Assembly: GCA_902767195.1 (NCBI GenBank)
Contig: CACXGS010000228.1
Span: 1 to 7,166, forward strand
Direction of reading: 5' to 3'
Origin: an uncultured Lachnospiraceae bacterium
GTDB taxonomy: Bacteria; Bacillota_A; Clostridia; Lachnospirales; Lachnospiraceae
DNA: 7,166 bases
Translations under genes and position numbers: made by a program
Shown here: in pieces, positions 1-5,987 of the stretch
How the letters are laid out: every line of letters starts with the position of its first letter
Position numbering within the stretch: the first letter of the stretch is position 1
Notes under the pieces: generated by a model
What the model saw: only the letters and a program-made list of their open reading frames with translations
What the model was told of the DNA's origin: nothing
The model's database searches: none

Positions 1-105
1 CTGATCATGATCACGCATAATGAAGAGATCGCGCAAATGGCAGACCGCATCATTCGGATCGAAGACGGCATTGTCGCACGGGAAGGCGGTGGGAGGTATG
101 AGTAA
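1..105 (+). CDS. ABC transporter ATP-binding protein, C-terminal end (partial)
   Basis: Only the last 34 residues are present, because the gene starts before the window. They read LIMITHNEEIAQMADRIIRI followed by a short tail. ITHN contains the H-loop histidine, and the 'A-x-x-A-D-R-I-I-x-I-x-D-G' segment that follows is characteristic of the MacB/LolD/BceA type of ATPase that partners FtsX permeases. It would power the permease encoded immediately downstream. The stop codon at 103-105 lies inside the permease gene, whose start at 98 overlaps by 8 bases, indicating one operon with translational coupling. The Walker A, Walker B and signature motifs are outside the window, so the exact subfamily cannot be judged. 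Confidence 0.9.
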   Translation: MIMITHNEEIAQMADRIIRIEDGIVAREGGGRYE

Positions 106-2629
106 TGTCAGAAACCGCAGCTGCATCAATACCATTTGCAGAAATAGTATGGCTGCAAATAAACGCCGTAATCTGATCCTGGCAGCAGCGATCATCCTGA
201 CGACTGTGATGATGACGACGCTGCTCACATCAGGCGGAAGTATCATGAATACTGTAGAAAAGGACACGATGTACCAGGTGGGAACGGACAAGCACGCAGG
301 CTTCAAGTTTCTGACGCAGGAGGAGTTTGACCTTCTGTCCGGTGATTCAAAGGTGCATGACCTGTCCTATAACATTATAGTCGGAACCGTACTGAATGAT
401 GAGTTGAATGAGGACTATACAGAGATCCGCTATACGACAGAGGATGCTGCCAGAAGCGGATTCAGCATGCCGGAAACCGGCAGGCTCCCTGAAGCACCGG
501 ATGAGATCGCGACCTGCACCTCAGTGCTCGATGACTTTGGGCTGCCGTATGAGACAGGCGAGAGCATTCATCTGAAGATCACGAATGGATTCCGTGAGTA
601 TGAAGGCGACTTCCGGCTCAGCGGATACTGGCAAAAGCCGGCTGCCACAATGGCGAATCAGATCTATGTTTCAAAGGCATTTCAGGAGTCTTTTGCTCCT
701 GCCTGGAAAGACAAGGACGACAAGGATAAATTTACCGCTGTGAACAGCTTCGCAGGCTCGATCAATCCCGGCTTCAATTTCAGCAGCCGCTATAATATCT
801 CCGGGCAGATGGATGATCTGAAAGACCGCCTTGGATGGGGAGGAGAAGTCAACGACGGCGTGAACTGGGCCTATGCAGGGAATAAGATCGATCCGACGAC
901 GGCAGCGATCGTGCTGATCATACTGCTTCTGATTACAGTATCCGGCTATCTGATCATAGGCAATATTTTCTACATATCTGTCTCATCGGATATCCGGCAC
1001 TACGGGCTTCTGAAGACAGTCGGAACAACAAACAGGCAGCTCAGACATATTGTAGTGAGACAGGCGGCTGCTTTAAGCGCGGTAGCGATACCACTGGGAC
1101 TGATCGCAGGGTATCTGATCTCGGTCGTTCTTGTGCCGTATATTCTTTCTAATTTCAATGCGGGAAGCGGCGGTGTCACACCGGATATCCGTATATTCGC
1201 GGTCAGCGCGATTTTCTCCTGGCTGACGGTGAGAGCAGGCTGCATCAAGCCGTGCAGGATCATTAAGAAGATATCGCCGGTAGAAGCTGTGAGATACAGT
1301 GAGTATACGGGAACCGGGCTGAAGGCGAGAAAAAAATCACATAGAGTATCTCCAGCGTCTATGGCCTGGGAGAACCTTAAAAGAAGCAGGCGCAAGACGA
1401 TTCTTGTAGTACTGTCTCTGGCGCTGAGCGTGATCGTGATCAACGTTACTGTCTCGATCATCTCCAGCTTTGACAGGAACCTGTATGTCAAAAACTTTGC
1501 CGCAACAGACTTCACAGTAGCTGACGGATCCATGATAAGTAAGAACTATAAGGATATGGACTATCAGGGAGTGTCAGATTCGGATATAGCAGCCATAAGC
1601 AGGATAAATGGTGTGACAGATATCGGAGCTATAAGAATGAGCGAGACATTTCAGCTCATGGAAGGCACTGCGCTTGAACGTATGACGAAGACATACGAGG
1701 AACATCCGGACTGGTTTGTTGTGTTTGACGACTTAAGGAATGAAGTCGAGGAGGAGGTCTATAAGACGCATGAGATCATTTCTCATATTTATGGAGTGGA
1801 TGAATTCCCGTATGAAAATATGGAGATCGATCAGGGGAAGATCGACTGGGATAAGTTCAGTACCGGCAGGTATGTGATCGTATCATCTCCGGTGAAGAGT
1901 GGAAATGGGAAAAAGGATGCAAAATATGCCTTCTATCAGATCGGTGAAAAGGCAAAGGTTGTATTTCCTGATGGAACTGAAAACGAGTATGAAGTCATGG
2001 CGATCGGGGATATTCCCTATGCCATGGGGCCGGAACATAGTCACGGGCTTGATGTATATTTCACACTCCCGATGGATGAATACCGCAGGCATGTGCCGGA
2101 ATCTGGCGGAGCAATGAAACTGTTTTTCAATGCAGAAGAAGAAAAAATGGAAGCGGTAGATGCTGCAGTCAGTGAGTACTGCGAAGTCACACAGCCGCAG
2201 CTGGGTTACGCATCAAGGATGACATATCTGGATGATTTTGAAGAGTTGGTGAGACTGTTTCTGCTGGTTGGCGGAGCACTGAGCCTGATTCTGACTCTGA
2301 TAGGTGTTCTGAATTTCATAAACCTGACCATAGCATCGATCAATGAGCGAAGGACAGAGCTGGGCATCCTCAGAGCTGTCGGGATGACCGGAAGACAGAT
2401 GAAAAATATGCTCAGCATGGAAGGGGTGTTCCACATATGCCTTACATTCGCGCTCGTGCTGACTGTCGGTATGCTTCTGAATCATATACTGGTTCATCTT
2501 ATTGCAGGGCAGATGATGATGTTCAGCTATAAGTTTGTGATCTGGCCGGTGCTGGCATGCATCCCGGTATTCCTGGTAATCTCTGTGGCCGTGCCGGGAA
2601 TCGCAATGAAAAAGAATGTGAACATATGA
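98..2629 (+). CDS. FtsX-family ABC transporter permease (two FtsX domains)
   Basis: An 843-residue membrane protein. A hydrophobic segment at about residues 26-44 is followed by a large extracytoplasmic domain (about 50-265), three membrane segments (about 268-292, 321-347 and 364-379), another at about 434-456, a second extracytoplasmic domain (about 460-715) and three final segments (about 718-745, 776-800 and 811-832). Motifs typical of FtsX permeases are visible at both domain ends: HYGLLKTVGTTNRQLRHIV (about 301-319), KPCRIIKKISPVEAVRYSE (about 384-402) and RRTELGILRAVGMTGRQMK (about 751-769). This layout fits the long clostridial permeases paired with a MacB-like ATPase, often involved in antimicrobial peptide or bacitracin-type resistance, though the substrate cannot be read from sequence. 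The start at 98 overlaps the ATPase stop and gives the usual short basic N-terminus ending in ANKRRN. GGGAGG lies only one base upstream, so GGAAGG at 81-86 or coupling may drive initiation. The frame also stays open upstream, but that part is the ATPase read in another frame. Confidence 0.92.
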   Translation: MSNVRNRSCINTICRNSMAANKRRNLILAAAIILTTVMMTTLLTSGGSIMNTVEKDTMYQVGTDKHAGFKFLTQEEFDLLSGDSKVHDLSYNIIVGTVLNDELNEDYTEIRYTTEDAARSGFSMPETGRLPEAPDEIATCTSVLDDFGLPYETGESIHLKITNGFREYEGDFRLSGYWQKPAATMANQIYVSKAFQESFAPAWKDKDDKDKFTAVNSFAGSINPGFNFSSRYNISGQMDDLKDRLGWGGEVNDGVNWAYAGNKIDPTTAAIVLIILLLITVSGYLIIGNIFYISVSSDIRHYGLLKTVGTTNRQLRHIVVRQAAALSAVAIPLGLIAGYLISVVLVPYILSNFNAGSGGVTPDIRIFAVSAIFSWLTVRAGCIKPCRIIKKISPVEAVRYSEYTGTGLKARKKSHRVSPASMAWENLKRSRRKTILVVLSLALSVIVINVTVSIISSFDRNLYVKNFAATDFTVADGSMISKNYKDMDYQGVSDSDIAAISRINGVTDIGAIRMSETFQLMEGTALERMTKTYEEHPDWFVVFDDLRNEVEEEVYKTHEIISHIYGVDEFPYENMEIDQGKIDWDKFSTGRYVIVSSPVKSGNGKKDAKYAFYQIGEKAKVVFPDGTENEYEVMAIGDIPYAMGPEHSHGLDVYFTLPMDEYRRHVPESGGAMKLFFNAEEEKMEAVDAAVSEYCEVTQPQLGYASRMTYLDDFEELVRLFLLVGGALSLILTLIGVLNFINLTIASINERRTELGILRAVGMTGRQMKNMLSMEGVFHICLTFALVLTVGMLLNHILVHLIAGQMMMFSYKFVIWPVLACIPVFLVISVAVPGIAMKKNVNI

Positions 2630-2729
2630 GGCAGCAGCTGCTATAAAAACTGGTGCGTGCATGATTTAAGAAAGATATGCATACGCTTACAGATCATTTA
2701 CTTTTGTAGTCTGACTCTCAGATCCGCGG

Positions 2730-2735
2730 TATAAT
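2730..2735 (+). promoter_or_regulatory. Probable -10 box of leader transcript
   Basis: A perfect TATAAT is followed by a plausible start point at about 2742. No good -35 hexamer lies at 16-18 bases: the 17-base position reads TAGTCT, and TTGTAG lies 20 bases away. The promoter may be weak or need an activator. Its position about 85 bases before the first intrinsic terminator suits a short leader RNA. This is inference from the motif alone. Confidence 0.4.
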
Positions 2736-2770
2736 GATAATGTTGCACGAGGTATCTTGACGAAAGGACG

Positions 2771-2815
2771 ATGACATCATGGGGTAAACGGCAAACACTA
2801 CAATTGAATATATGA
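2771..2815 (+). CDS. Possible 14-residue leader peptide
   Basis: A short frame encoding MTSWGKRQTLQLNI begins a few bases after AAAGGA (2763-2768; the spacing of two bases is short) and stops 11 bases before the first terminator hairpin. Its position between a TATAAT box and an intrinsic terminator is that of a leader peptide whose translation could decide read-through, as known for antibiotic-inducible attenuators in Gram-positive bacteria. No run of a single amino acid suggests a specific starvation signal. With only 15 codons it could be chance, so this is a candidate, not a firm gene. Confidence 0.25.
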   Translation: MTSWGKRQTLQLNI

Positions 2816-2826
2816 CAGTATTTACA

Positions 2827-2862
2827 GGCCTCGTACCGGTTAAAGGTATGAGGTCTTTTTTT
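2827..2862 (+). terminator. Intrinsic terminator 1 (leader attenuator candidate)
   Basis: CCTCGTACC (2829-2837) pairs with GGTATGAGG (2845-2853) through one G-U pair, with a 7-base loop. G2828 and G2827 extend the stem by a wobble and a G-C pair. Seven T residues follow at 2856-2862. ACGAGGT at 2747-2753, near the presumed transcript start, can pair with GCCTCGT in the left arm, so an alternative antiterminator structure is possible. Confidence 0.85.
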
Positions 2863-2884
2863 CACTGTTTTCCTGCAGACGAAT

Positions 2885-2916
2885 AAAAACGGGGCTGATA
2901 GCTGGCCTCGTTTTTT
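2885..2916 (+). terminator. Intrinsic terminator 2 (possibly bidirectional)
   Basis: ACGGGGC (2889-2895) pairs with GCCTCGT (2905-2911) through one G-U pair, with a 9-base loop. The flanking AAAA (2885-2888) pairs with TTTT (2912-2915), giving a T-run on the plus strand and, by symmetry, on the minus strand. The segment GGCCTCGT (2904-2911) also occurs exactly in the left arm of terminator 1 (2827-2834). The two hairpins lie 22 bases apart. Confidence 0.8.
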
Positions 2917-2937
2917 GCGTTTTTGGAGGAAGGACAG

Positions 2938-3047
2938 ATGAAGAAATATATGCTGCGTCCGCGCTGCCGGTCGCCGTAGCCTGCTGGATTCTCGAAAACT
3001 TACATCTCGATGAATTCAGGAGGTTACGAAATGAAAATCACATATGA
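2938..3047 (+). pseudogene. Small coupled ORF disrupted by a 2-base slip
   Basis: A strong ribosome binding site (GGAGGA, 2925-2930) precedes ATG 2938, but that frame stops after 13 codons at 2977-2979. From 2949 another frame is open and reads YAASALPVAVACWILEN and then LHLDEFRRLRNENHI, ending with TGA at 3045-3047, inside the start of the next gene. Removing one AT from the ATATAT run at 2946-2951 joins the two into a 35-residue protein with a short hydrophobic stretch and a charged tail. The tail's RR codons are the AGGAGG ribosome binding site of the downstream regulator. The overlap suggests a real upstream partner gene, here broken by slippage or by a sequencing error. I do not recognise the family. 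The alternative is that only the 13-codon frame is translated. Confidence 0.45.
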
Positions 3048-3456
3048 ATTTGATAACGGAGACGTGGTCATCGTGGAAGCCAGCGAGAGGATCGGAAAGT
3101 GGATCCTGGCAAGCCGCAGAAGAGAGGCATCTGACGACAAGTATCATCACAGATACTGTTATTCGCTGGATGCCGTGAACGACAAGAGTAGCTGGGCCGC
3201 ATCGAATGAGAATAATCCGGATGAGATCATTGACCGCATGATTGCGCAGATCGAAGAAGAGGCGGACAGGGAGGAAAAGCGCAGACGCTTCCGCAGTGCC
3301 ATGAAATACCTGACGAAGAAAGAGCAGGATCTGCTCAATGCCATGATCTACGACAGGAAAACCAGAGCAGACTATGCCAGGGAGCATAAGCTGGACAAAT
3401 CCACTGTTTACAAGCGTTACAGGACTGCACTGAAAAAAATACAAAATAAAATTTAA
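3031..3456 (+). CDS. Sigma-70 region 4-like HTH regulator of mobile element
   Basis: A 141-residue protein. The N-terminus (MKITYEFDNGDVVIVEASER) resembles the beta-strand opening of small sigma factor-like proteins common in clostridial integrative elements. The middle (about 60-88) is strongly charged and probably helical. The C-terminus (about 90-138: LTKKEQDLLNAMIYDRKTRA followed by an HTH) matches sigma-70 region 4 or a similar helix-turn-helix that binds promoter DNA. There is no region 2, so it is not a complete sigma factor and more likely acts as a regulator or partial sigma of element genes. ATG 3031 is chosen over the in-frame ATG 3010 because AGGAGG at 3018-3023 sits seven bases before it. 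The upstream broken ORF overlaps its start by 17 bases. The family and HTH are clear, but the target genes are unknown. Confidence 0.85.
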   Translation: MKITYEFDNGDVVIVEASERIGKWILASRRREASDDKYHHRYCYSLDAVNDKSSWAASNENNPDEIIDRMIAQIEEEADREEKRRRFRSAMKYLTKKEQDLLNAMIYDRKTRADYAREHKLDKSTVYKRYRTALKKIQNKI

Positions 3457-3982
3457 GAAACCGGGCAAATTCATACCCACTTTTTGCTCAAAAATGTCCG
3501 TTATATGAGAGGGATCTTTACCTCTCGTGCACTTTGACAGTCGAATACACATTCATCAGGTACTTTCTCTTCGGCGTCGGCGAGAGCTGTGAGCATGACG
3601 GCGGACTGCGCGATGACCCGTATGGCGAGCGATAAACAGATCCGTCAGAAAGGCAGGCGGCACCTGCCTTGTGCGATGAAAACCGGAGAGGACAATGATA
3701 CTTCCGTCCAGTCACAGCCCTGCAGGGATGCAGGATCACGCAATGAGGGCGGCTCCGTAAGACCTGCGGAGGGGTTGGACTCCCATGAGGAAGATTAGCC
3801 ATTTTCCGCCTGATCGTTTCCCATGCATCCGGGATGCCAGGGGCAAATAGGATTGAACGAATGAATTTTAACCGGCGGTGAAGACGCTTTTTTGTGCTGT
3901 CACCGCCGGTTTATACATCTTCAATCCGTACCGGATCAGGGAAACGATGTGTATTCGGACTGCGGAAACGGAGGTTGAACGT
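3457..3982 (+). ncRNA. Gene-poor, hairpin-dense region: candidate structured RNA or mazF leader
   Basis: No well-supported gene lies in these 526 bases, but paired segments are frequent. They are GAGAGG/CCTCTC (3507-3512 with 3520-3525, approximate ends), TGACGG/CCGTCA (3596-3601 with 3642-3647), AAGGCAGG/CCTGCCTT (3650-3657 with 3663-3670), CCTGCA/TGCAGG with a GGGA loop (3719-3734), CTCCG/CGGAG (3753-3757 with 3767-3771), GCATC/GATGC (3825-3837) and a 12-bp hairpin at 3870-3911. A 10-bp stem, ATCGTTTCCC (3813-3822) with GGGAAACGAT (3939-3948), encloses the last two and ends 21 bases before the mazF ribosome binding site. A multibranched RNA or a regulated 5' leader would explain this. Two short open frames (3534-3635 and 3589-3798) overlap it and compete as explanations. 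No covariation test was possible here, so the RNA call is inference. Confidence 0.35.
3870..3911 (+). other. Strong 12-bp hairpin upstream of mazF
   Basis: AACCGGCGGTGA (3870-3881) is the exact reverse complement of TCACCGCCGGTT (3900-3911), with an 18-base loop containing T6. Only TTTAT-like sequence follows, so it is a poor intrinsic terminator on either strand. It lies inside the longer 3813-3948 pairing and about 70 bases before the mazF start, so it may be a leader element, a weak terminator or a protein-binding site. Confidence 0.6.
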
Positions 3983-4381
3983 ATGAATGTGAGAAGAGTC
4001 AGGCGTGGCGATATCTTCTATGCAGATCTTCCGGAAGAACTTGCCGGAAGTGAGCAGTCAGGCCGCAGGCCAGTTGTGGTCACGCAGAGCAACTGGCTGA
4101 ACCGGTCATCACCTACGGTGATCATTGCCTGCCTGACAAGCCAGATCAAGAATCCCGATATGGAATGCCACTTCGTGCTTCCCATGTTGAAAGGCCTGCC
4201 TTTGCAGACAATGGTGTTGGGGGAACAGCGCTATACGATCAGTAAAAAGAGACTGCTGGATTACCGCTGCCATCTCGGCAGAAGGCTTATGAGGAAAGTC
4301 ACGAGAGCGATCAGGGCAGCGGAGCGCGAGGATTATGAAGACAAGCCGAAGCGGCGCTGGGGGAAGAAACGGGGTTCTTAA
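3983..4381 (+). CDS. MazF/PemK-family endoribonuclease toxin (orphan)
   Basis: A 132-residue protein in the MazF/PemK fold. It carries the family opening RRGDIFYADL (7-16), the loop GSEQSGRRPVVV (22-33) and LTSQIK (51-56). R29 aligns with the catalytic arginine of the Bacillus subtilis MazF type (GSEQGGVRP), and T52 aligns with the threonine in its 'AITAQI' segment. VLGEQ (78-82) matches the conserved LLEQ strand. It would cut single-stranded RNA at a short sequence in the cytoplasm. A basic tail (EDKPKRRWGKKRGS) extends past the usual core. ATG 3983 is chosen because GGAGG at 3970-3974 sits eight bases before it, although the frame is open from 3878. No MazE-like antitoxin is evident next to it. 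In this setting it may be an element-borne regulator or use a non-adjacent antitoxin. Confidence 0.88.
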   Translation: MNVRRVRRGDIFYADLPEELAGSEQSGRRPVVVTQSNWLNRSSPTVIIACLTSQIKNPDMECHFVLPMLKGLPLQTMVLGEQRYTISKKRLLDYRCHLGRRLMRKVTRAIRAAEREDYEDKPKRRWGKKRGS

Positions 4382-4403
4382 CCGGAGCCCTATGTGTCAA
4401 GTA

Positions 4404-4422
4404 TGCGAACTCGGAATTCGCA
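4404..4422 (+). repeat. Inverted repeat before the HTH-integrase genes (operator candidate)
   Basis: TGCGAA (4404-4409) and TTCGCA (4417-4422) are exact inverted copies separated by seven bases. They sit in the 68-base gap between mazF and the HTH gene, ahead of its ribosome binding site. The position fits an operator for the adjacent HTH protein or an RNA hairpin. No clear promoter hexamers accompany it. Confidence 0.4.
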
Positions 4423-4449
4423 CAATTAACGAAGATCGGAGGAACCGTT

Positions 4450-4743
4450 ATGATAATGGAACAGGAATTGAATCTGGATTTGGCAGGAATGATACCGCTT
4501 TATATATCCAGCGAAGTGCGGTTCTACAATGTTCAGGACATGATGGAGATGAGCGGATGGAGCGAGAATGTGATCCACAAGCTGTTTAATGATCCGGAGT
4601 TTCCGGTAGCAGATCTTGGAAGAGCGAAGATCGTGGAGGCACATGCTCTGATCAGGTATTTTTCTGTCAGAAGGACCAAGGCCGAAAAAAATATCCGGAA
4701 GAAGGGAGAACTGAAACATGAACTCAGAGGAAGGATCCGCTAA
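4450..4743 (+). CDS. Small HTH protein, probable excisionase/directionality factor
   Basis: A 97-residue protein. The central part (about 25-71) reads FYNVQDMMEMSGWSENVIHK followed by LFNDPEFPVADLGRAKIVEA, an MerR/excisionase-like winged HTH in which a 'sense, attach, read' helix pair is followed by a wing with FPV and GRAKIV. The final 25 residues are very basic. ATG 4450 is favoured by GGAGG at 4438-4442, seven bases upstream; a second in-frame ATG at 4456 is too far. The gene overlaps the integrase start by 26 bases, so the two are coupled, and such pairs are usually Xis and Int. It would bind attachment-site DNA to direct excision, and may also regulate its own operon through 4404-4422. 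Function is inferred from fold and position. Confidence 0.8.
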   Translation: MIMEQELNLDLAGMIPLYISSEVRFYNVQDMMEMSGWSENVIHKLFNDPEFPVADLGRAKIVEAHALIRYFSVRRTKAEKNIRKKGELKHELRGRIR

Positions 4744-5914
4744 GAAAAGAGGCAAACGCGGAAACGGATCGATCCGCAAAACCAAGTACGGTACATACGA
4801 ATACCGCATTTCATATTATGACGAATTCAATAAGAGAAGAGTAAAATCATTTACCTGCGCAACAGTTGATGAATGCGTTGACAGAGCAGAGAAATTCAAA
4901 GAAGAGCAAAAACGGAAGAAGACAAGATATGTAAACATGAACGCAACAGTATCCGAGATACTCAGAAATAAGGCGCGTGTAGACTATGAGAAGAATCATA
5001 CCGGTGAGCAGGGTTATGACAGGACGCTCAGCACAATTGAAATACTGGAAAGAGGCGGCATTGGATATATGAGGATTGCCGACATCCGGCCGCTGCAGAT
5101 AGAAGAGTATCTCAGTTCTATTACCTATTACTCCAATACGGTGATTGGTAAAATCTACAGTCTTCTGAGGTCGGCCTTTCGGATAGCATATGATGCAAAA
5201 ATTATTGAATTCAATTACATGCTGATGCCGGAGCTCAGATGCCCGAGATCGGATAAACCAGACAAAAAAGTACGGGCACTGACAGACGAAGAACAAAGAG
5301 CGCTGCTTGAAGTTCTGGAGAATCATTCCGTTCAGTATGGAAGAAACGATTATAAGCTGCAGCTTTTGATCGAACTGTACAGTGGCCTGCGTATGGGAGA
5401 AATCAATGCGCTCAGACCGGAGAACATCCATCTGAAAAAAGGATACATCCATGTGGAGTCAACTGTATCCAGAGGACTTGATAACCGGCCGTTTATCAAG
5501 GCAGGTGCCAAAACCTATGCCGGGACACGTGATGTGCCGATCAGCAGGACCCTAAGGCCGATACTGGAAAAGGCGCTTGCTGACGCAAAGCCGAATCCTT
5601 ACAGGCTTCTGTTCTATGATTATGGGAAAGACAGTGTTATAGAGACCACTCAGGTGAACTGTTTCTTTCGGAGGGTTACGGAGAAAGCTGGGATACCGAT
5701 CACCGGGCAGCATGCGCTAAGGCACACATTTGCGACCAGATGCATAGAAGCCGGTGTTCCGGCTGTCGTGCTCAAGAAGTGGCTGGGTCATACGGACATT
5801 CATATTACGCTGGACACTTATGCCGATGTCTTTGCGCGCATGGACTTCTCCGCAACCGATAAGTTCGATGATCTGATGGAGAGCATGGAACTTGGGTGGA
5901 CAACGGAACCATAA
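4718..5914 (+). CDS. Tyrosine recombinase (element integrase)
   Basis: A 398-residue phage-type integrase. The N-terminus (about 10-60, KKRGKRGNGSIRKTKYGTY onward) is the arm-site DNA-binding domain of the AP2-like type. A helical core-binding domain follows (about 75-165), then the catalytic domain (about 185-385). All catalytic residues are visible: R225 in YSGLRMGE, K265 in AGAKTYAGTRDV, H332 and R335 in QHALRHTF, H358 in LGHTDI and the nucleophile Y368 in LDTYADVF. The enzyme should therefore be active and would form a covalent 3'-phosphotyrosine link during strand exchange between element and chromosome. The start at 4718 has GGGAG at 4704-4708, nine bases upstream, and overlaps the HTH gene. 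Length and architecture are normal for Tn916-like and related clostridial elements. The predicted target is the tmRNA-like sequence at 7022-7049. Confidence 0.95.
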   Translation: MNSEEGSAKKRGKRGNGSIRKTKYGTYEYRISYYDEFNKRRVKSFTCATVDECVDRAEKFKEEQKRKKTRYVNMNATVSEILRNKARVDYEKNHTGEQGYDRTLSTIEILERGGIGYMRIADIRPLQIEEYLSSITYYSNTVIGKIYSLLRSAFRIAYDAKIIEFNYMLMPELRCPRSDKPDKKVRALTDEEQRALLEVLENHSVQYGRNDYKLQLLIELYSGLRMGEINALRPENIHLKKGYIHVESTVSRGLDNRPFIKAGAKTYAGTRDVPISRTLRPILEKALADAKPNPYRLLFYDYGKDSVIETTQVNCFFRRVTEKAGIPITGQHALRHTFATRCIEAGVPAVVLKKWLGHTDIHITLDTYADVFARMDFSATDKFDDLMESMELGWTTEP

Positions 5915-5926
5915 ACCACGAATTCA

Positions 5927-5955
5927 ATGACAGCATGCGAAGGATAGTCTATAAT
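5927..5955 (+). promoter_or_regulatory. Promoter of the RhuM-Fic gene
   Basis: ATGACA (5927-5932), one mismatch from TTGACA, is followed after exactly 17 bases by a perfect TATAAT (5950-5955). It lies between the integrase stop and the RhuM-Fic start, giving a leader of about 25 bases. The accessory gene is therefore probably expressed independently of xis-int. Confidence 0.75.
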
Positions 5956-5987
5956 GGAAATGAACACAACGAAAGAGAGCGATCAAT

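Larger units (their letters stand above)
2630..3030 (+). promoter_or_regulatory. Regulatory gap: promoter, leader, tandem terminators, broken small ORF
   Basis: About 400 bases separate the permease from the sigma-like gene with no conventional gene. Positions 2630-2700 show only a short palindrome (GCAGCAGCTGCT, 2630-2641) and nothing else I recognise. Then come a TATAAT box at 2730, a possible short leader peptide at 2771, two intrinsic terminators (2827-2862 and 2885-2916) and a ribosome binding site with a disrupted 35-residue frame at 2938. The order of promoter, short peptide and terminator before a regulator is typical of transcription attenuation. The parts are listed as separate entries. 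Confidence 0.55.

Noticed and set aside
1000..1533. Long minus-strand frame opposite the permease
   Set aside because: It is a shadow of the coding strand, with no ribosome binding site or recognisable domain.
3010..3030. Upstream ATG for the sigma-like gene (MNSGGYE extension)
   Set aside because: The extension is encoded by the ribosome binding site of the ATG at 3031.
3432..3456. Programmed -1 frameshift at the A7 run near the end of the sigma-like gene
   Set aside because: The -1 frame meets TAA at 3447-3449 at once, and the heptamer AAATTTA further on is in the wrong phase.
3534..3539. Perfect TTGACA as a -35 box
   Set aside because: No -10-like hexamer occurs at 16-18 bases; the expected position reads CAGGTA or AGGTAC.
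3589..3798. 69-codon GTG-started frame on the plus strand (rich in Gly, Arg, Ser, Asp)
   Set aside because: It has no good ribosome binding site and low-complexity polar composition, and it runs across several RNA hairpins. It is more likely a by-product of the structured stretch, though a small protein is not excluded.
3878..3982. N-terminal extension of MazF from ATG 3878
   Set aside because: It lies inside the 12-bp hairpin with no ribosome binding site, while ATG 3983 has GGAGG at the right distance and gives the normal MazF start.
4847..5452. 201-codon minus-strand frame opposite the integrase
   Set aside because: It lies wholly inside a gene with complete catalytic residues and shows no domain of its own.
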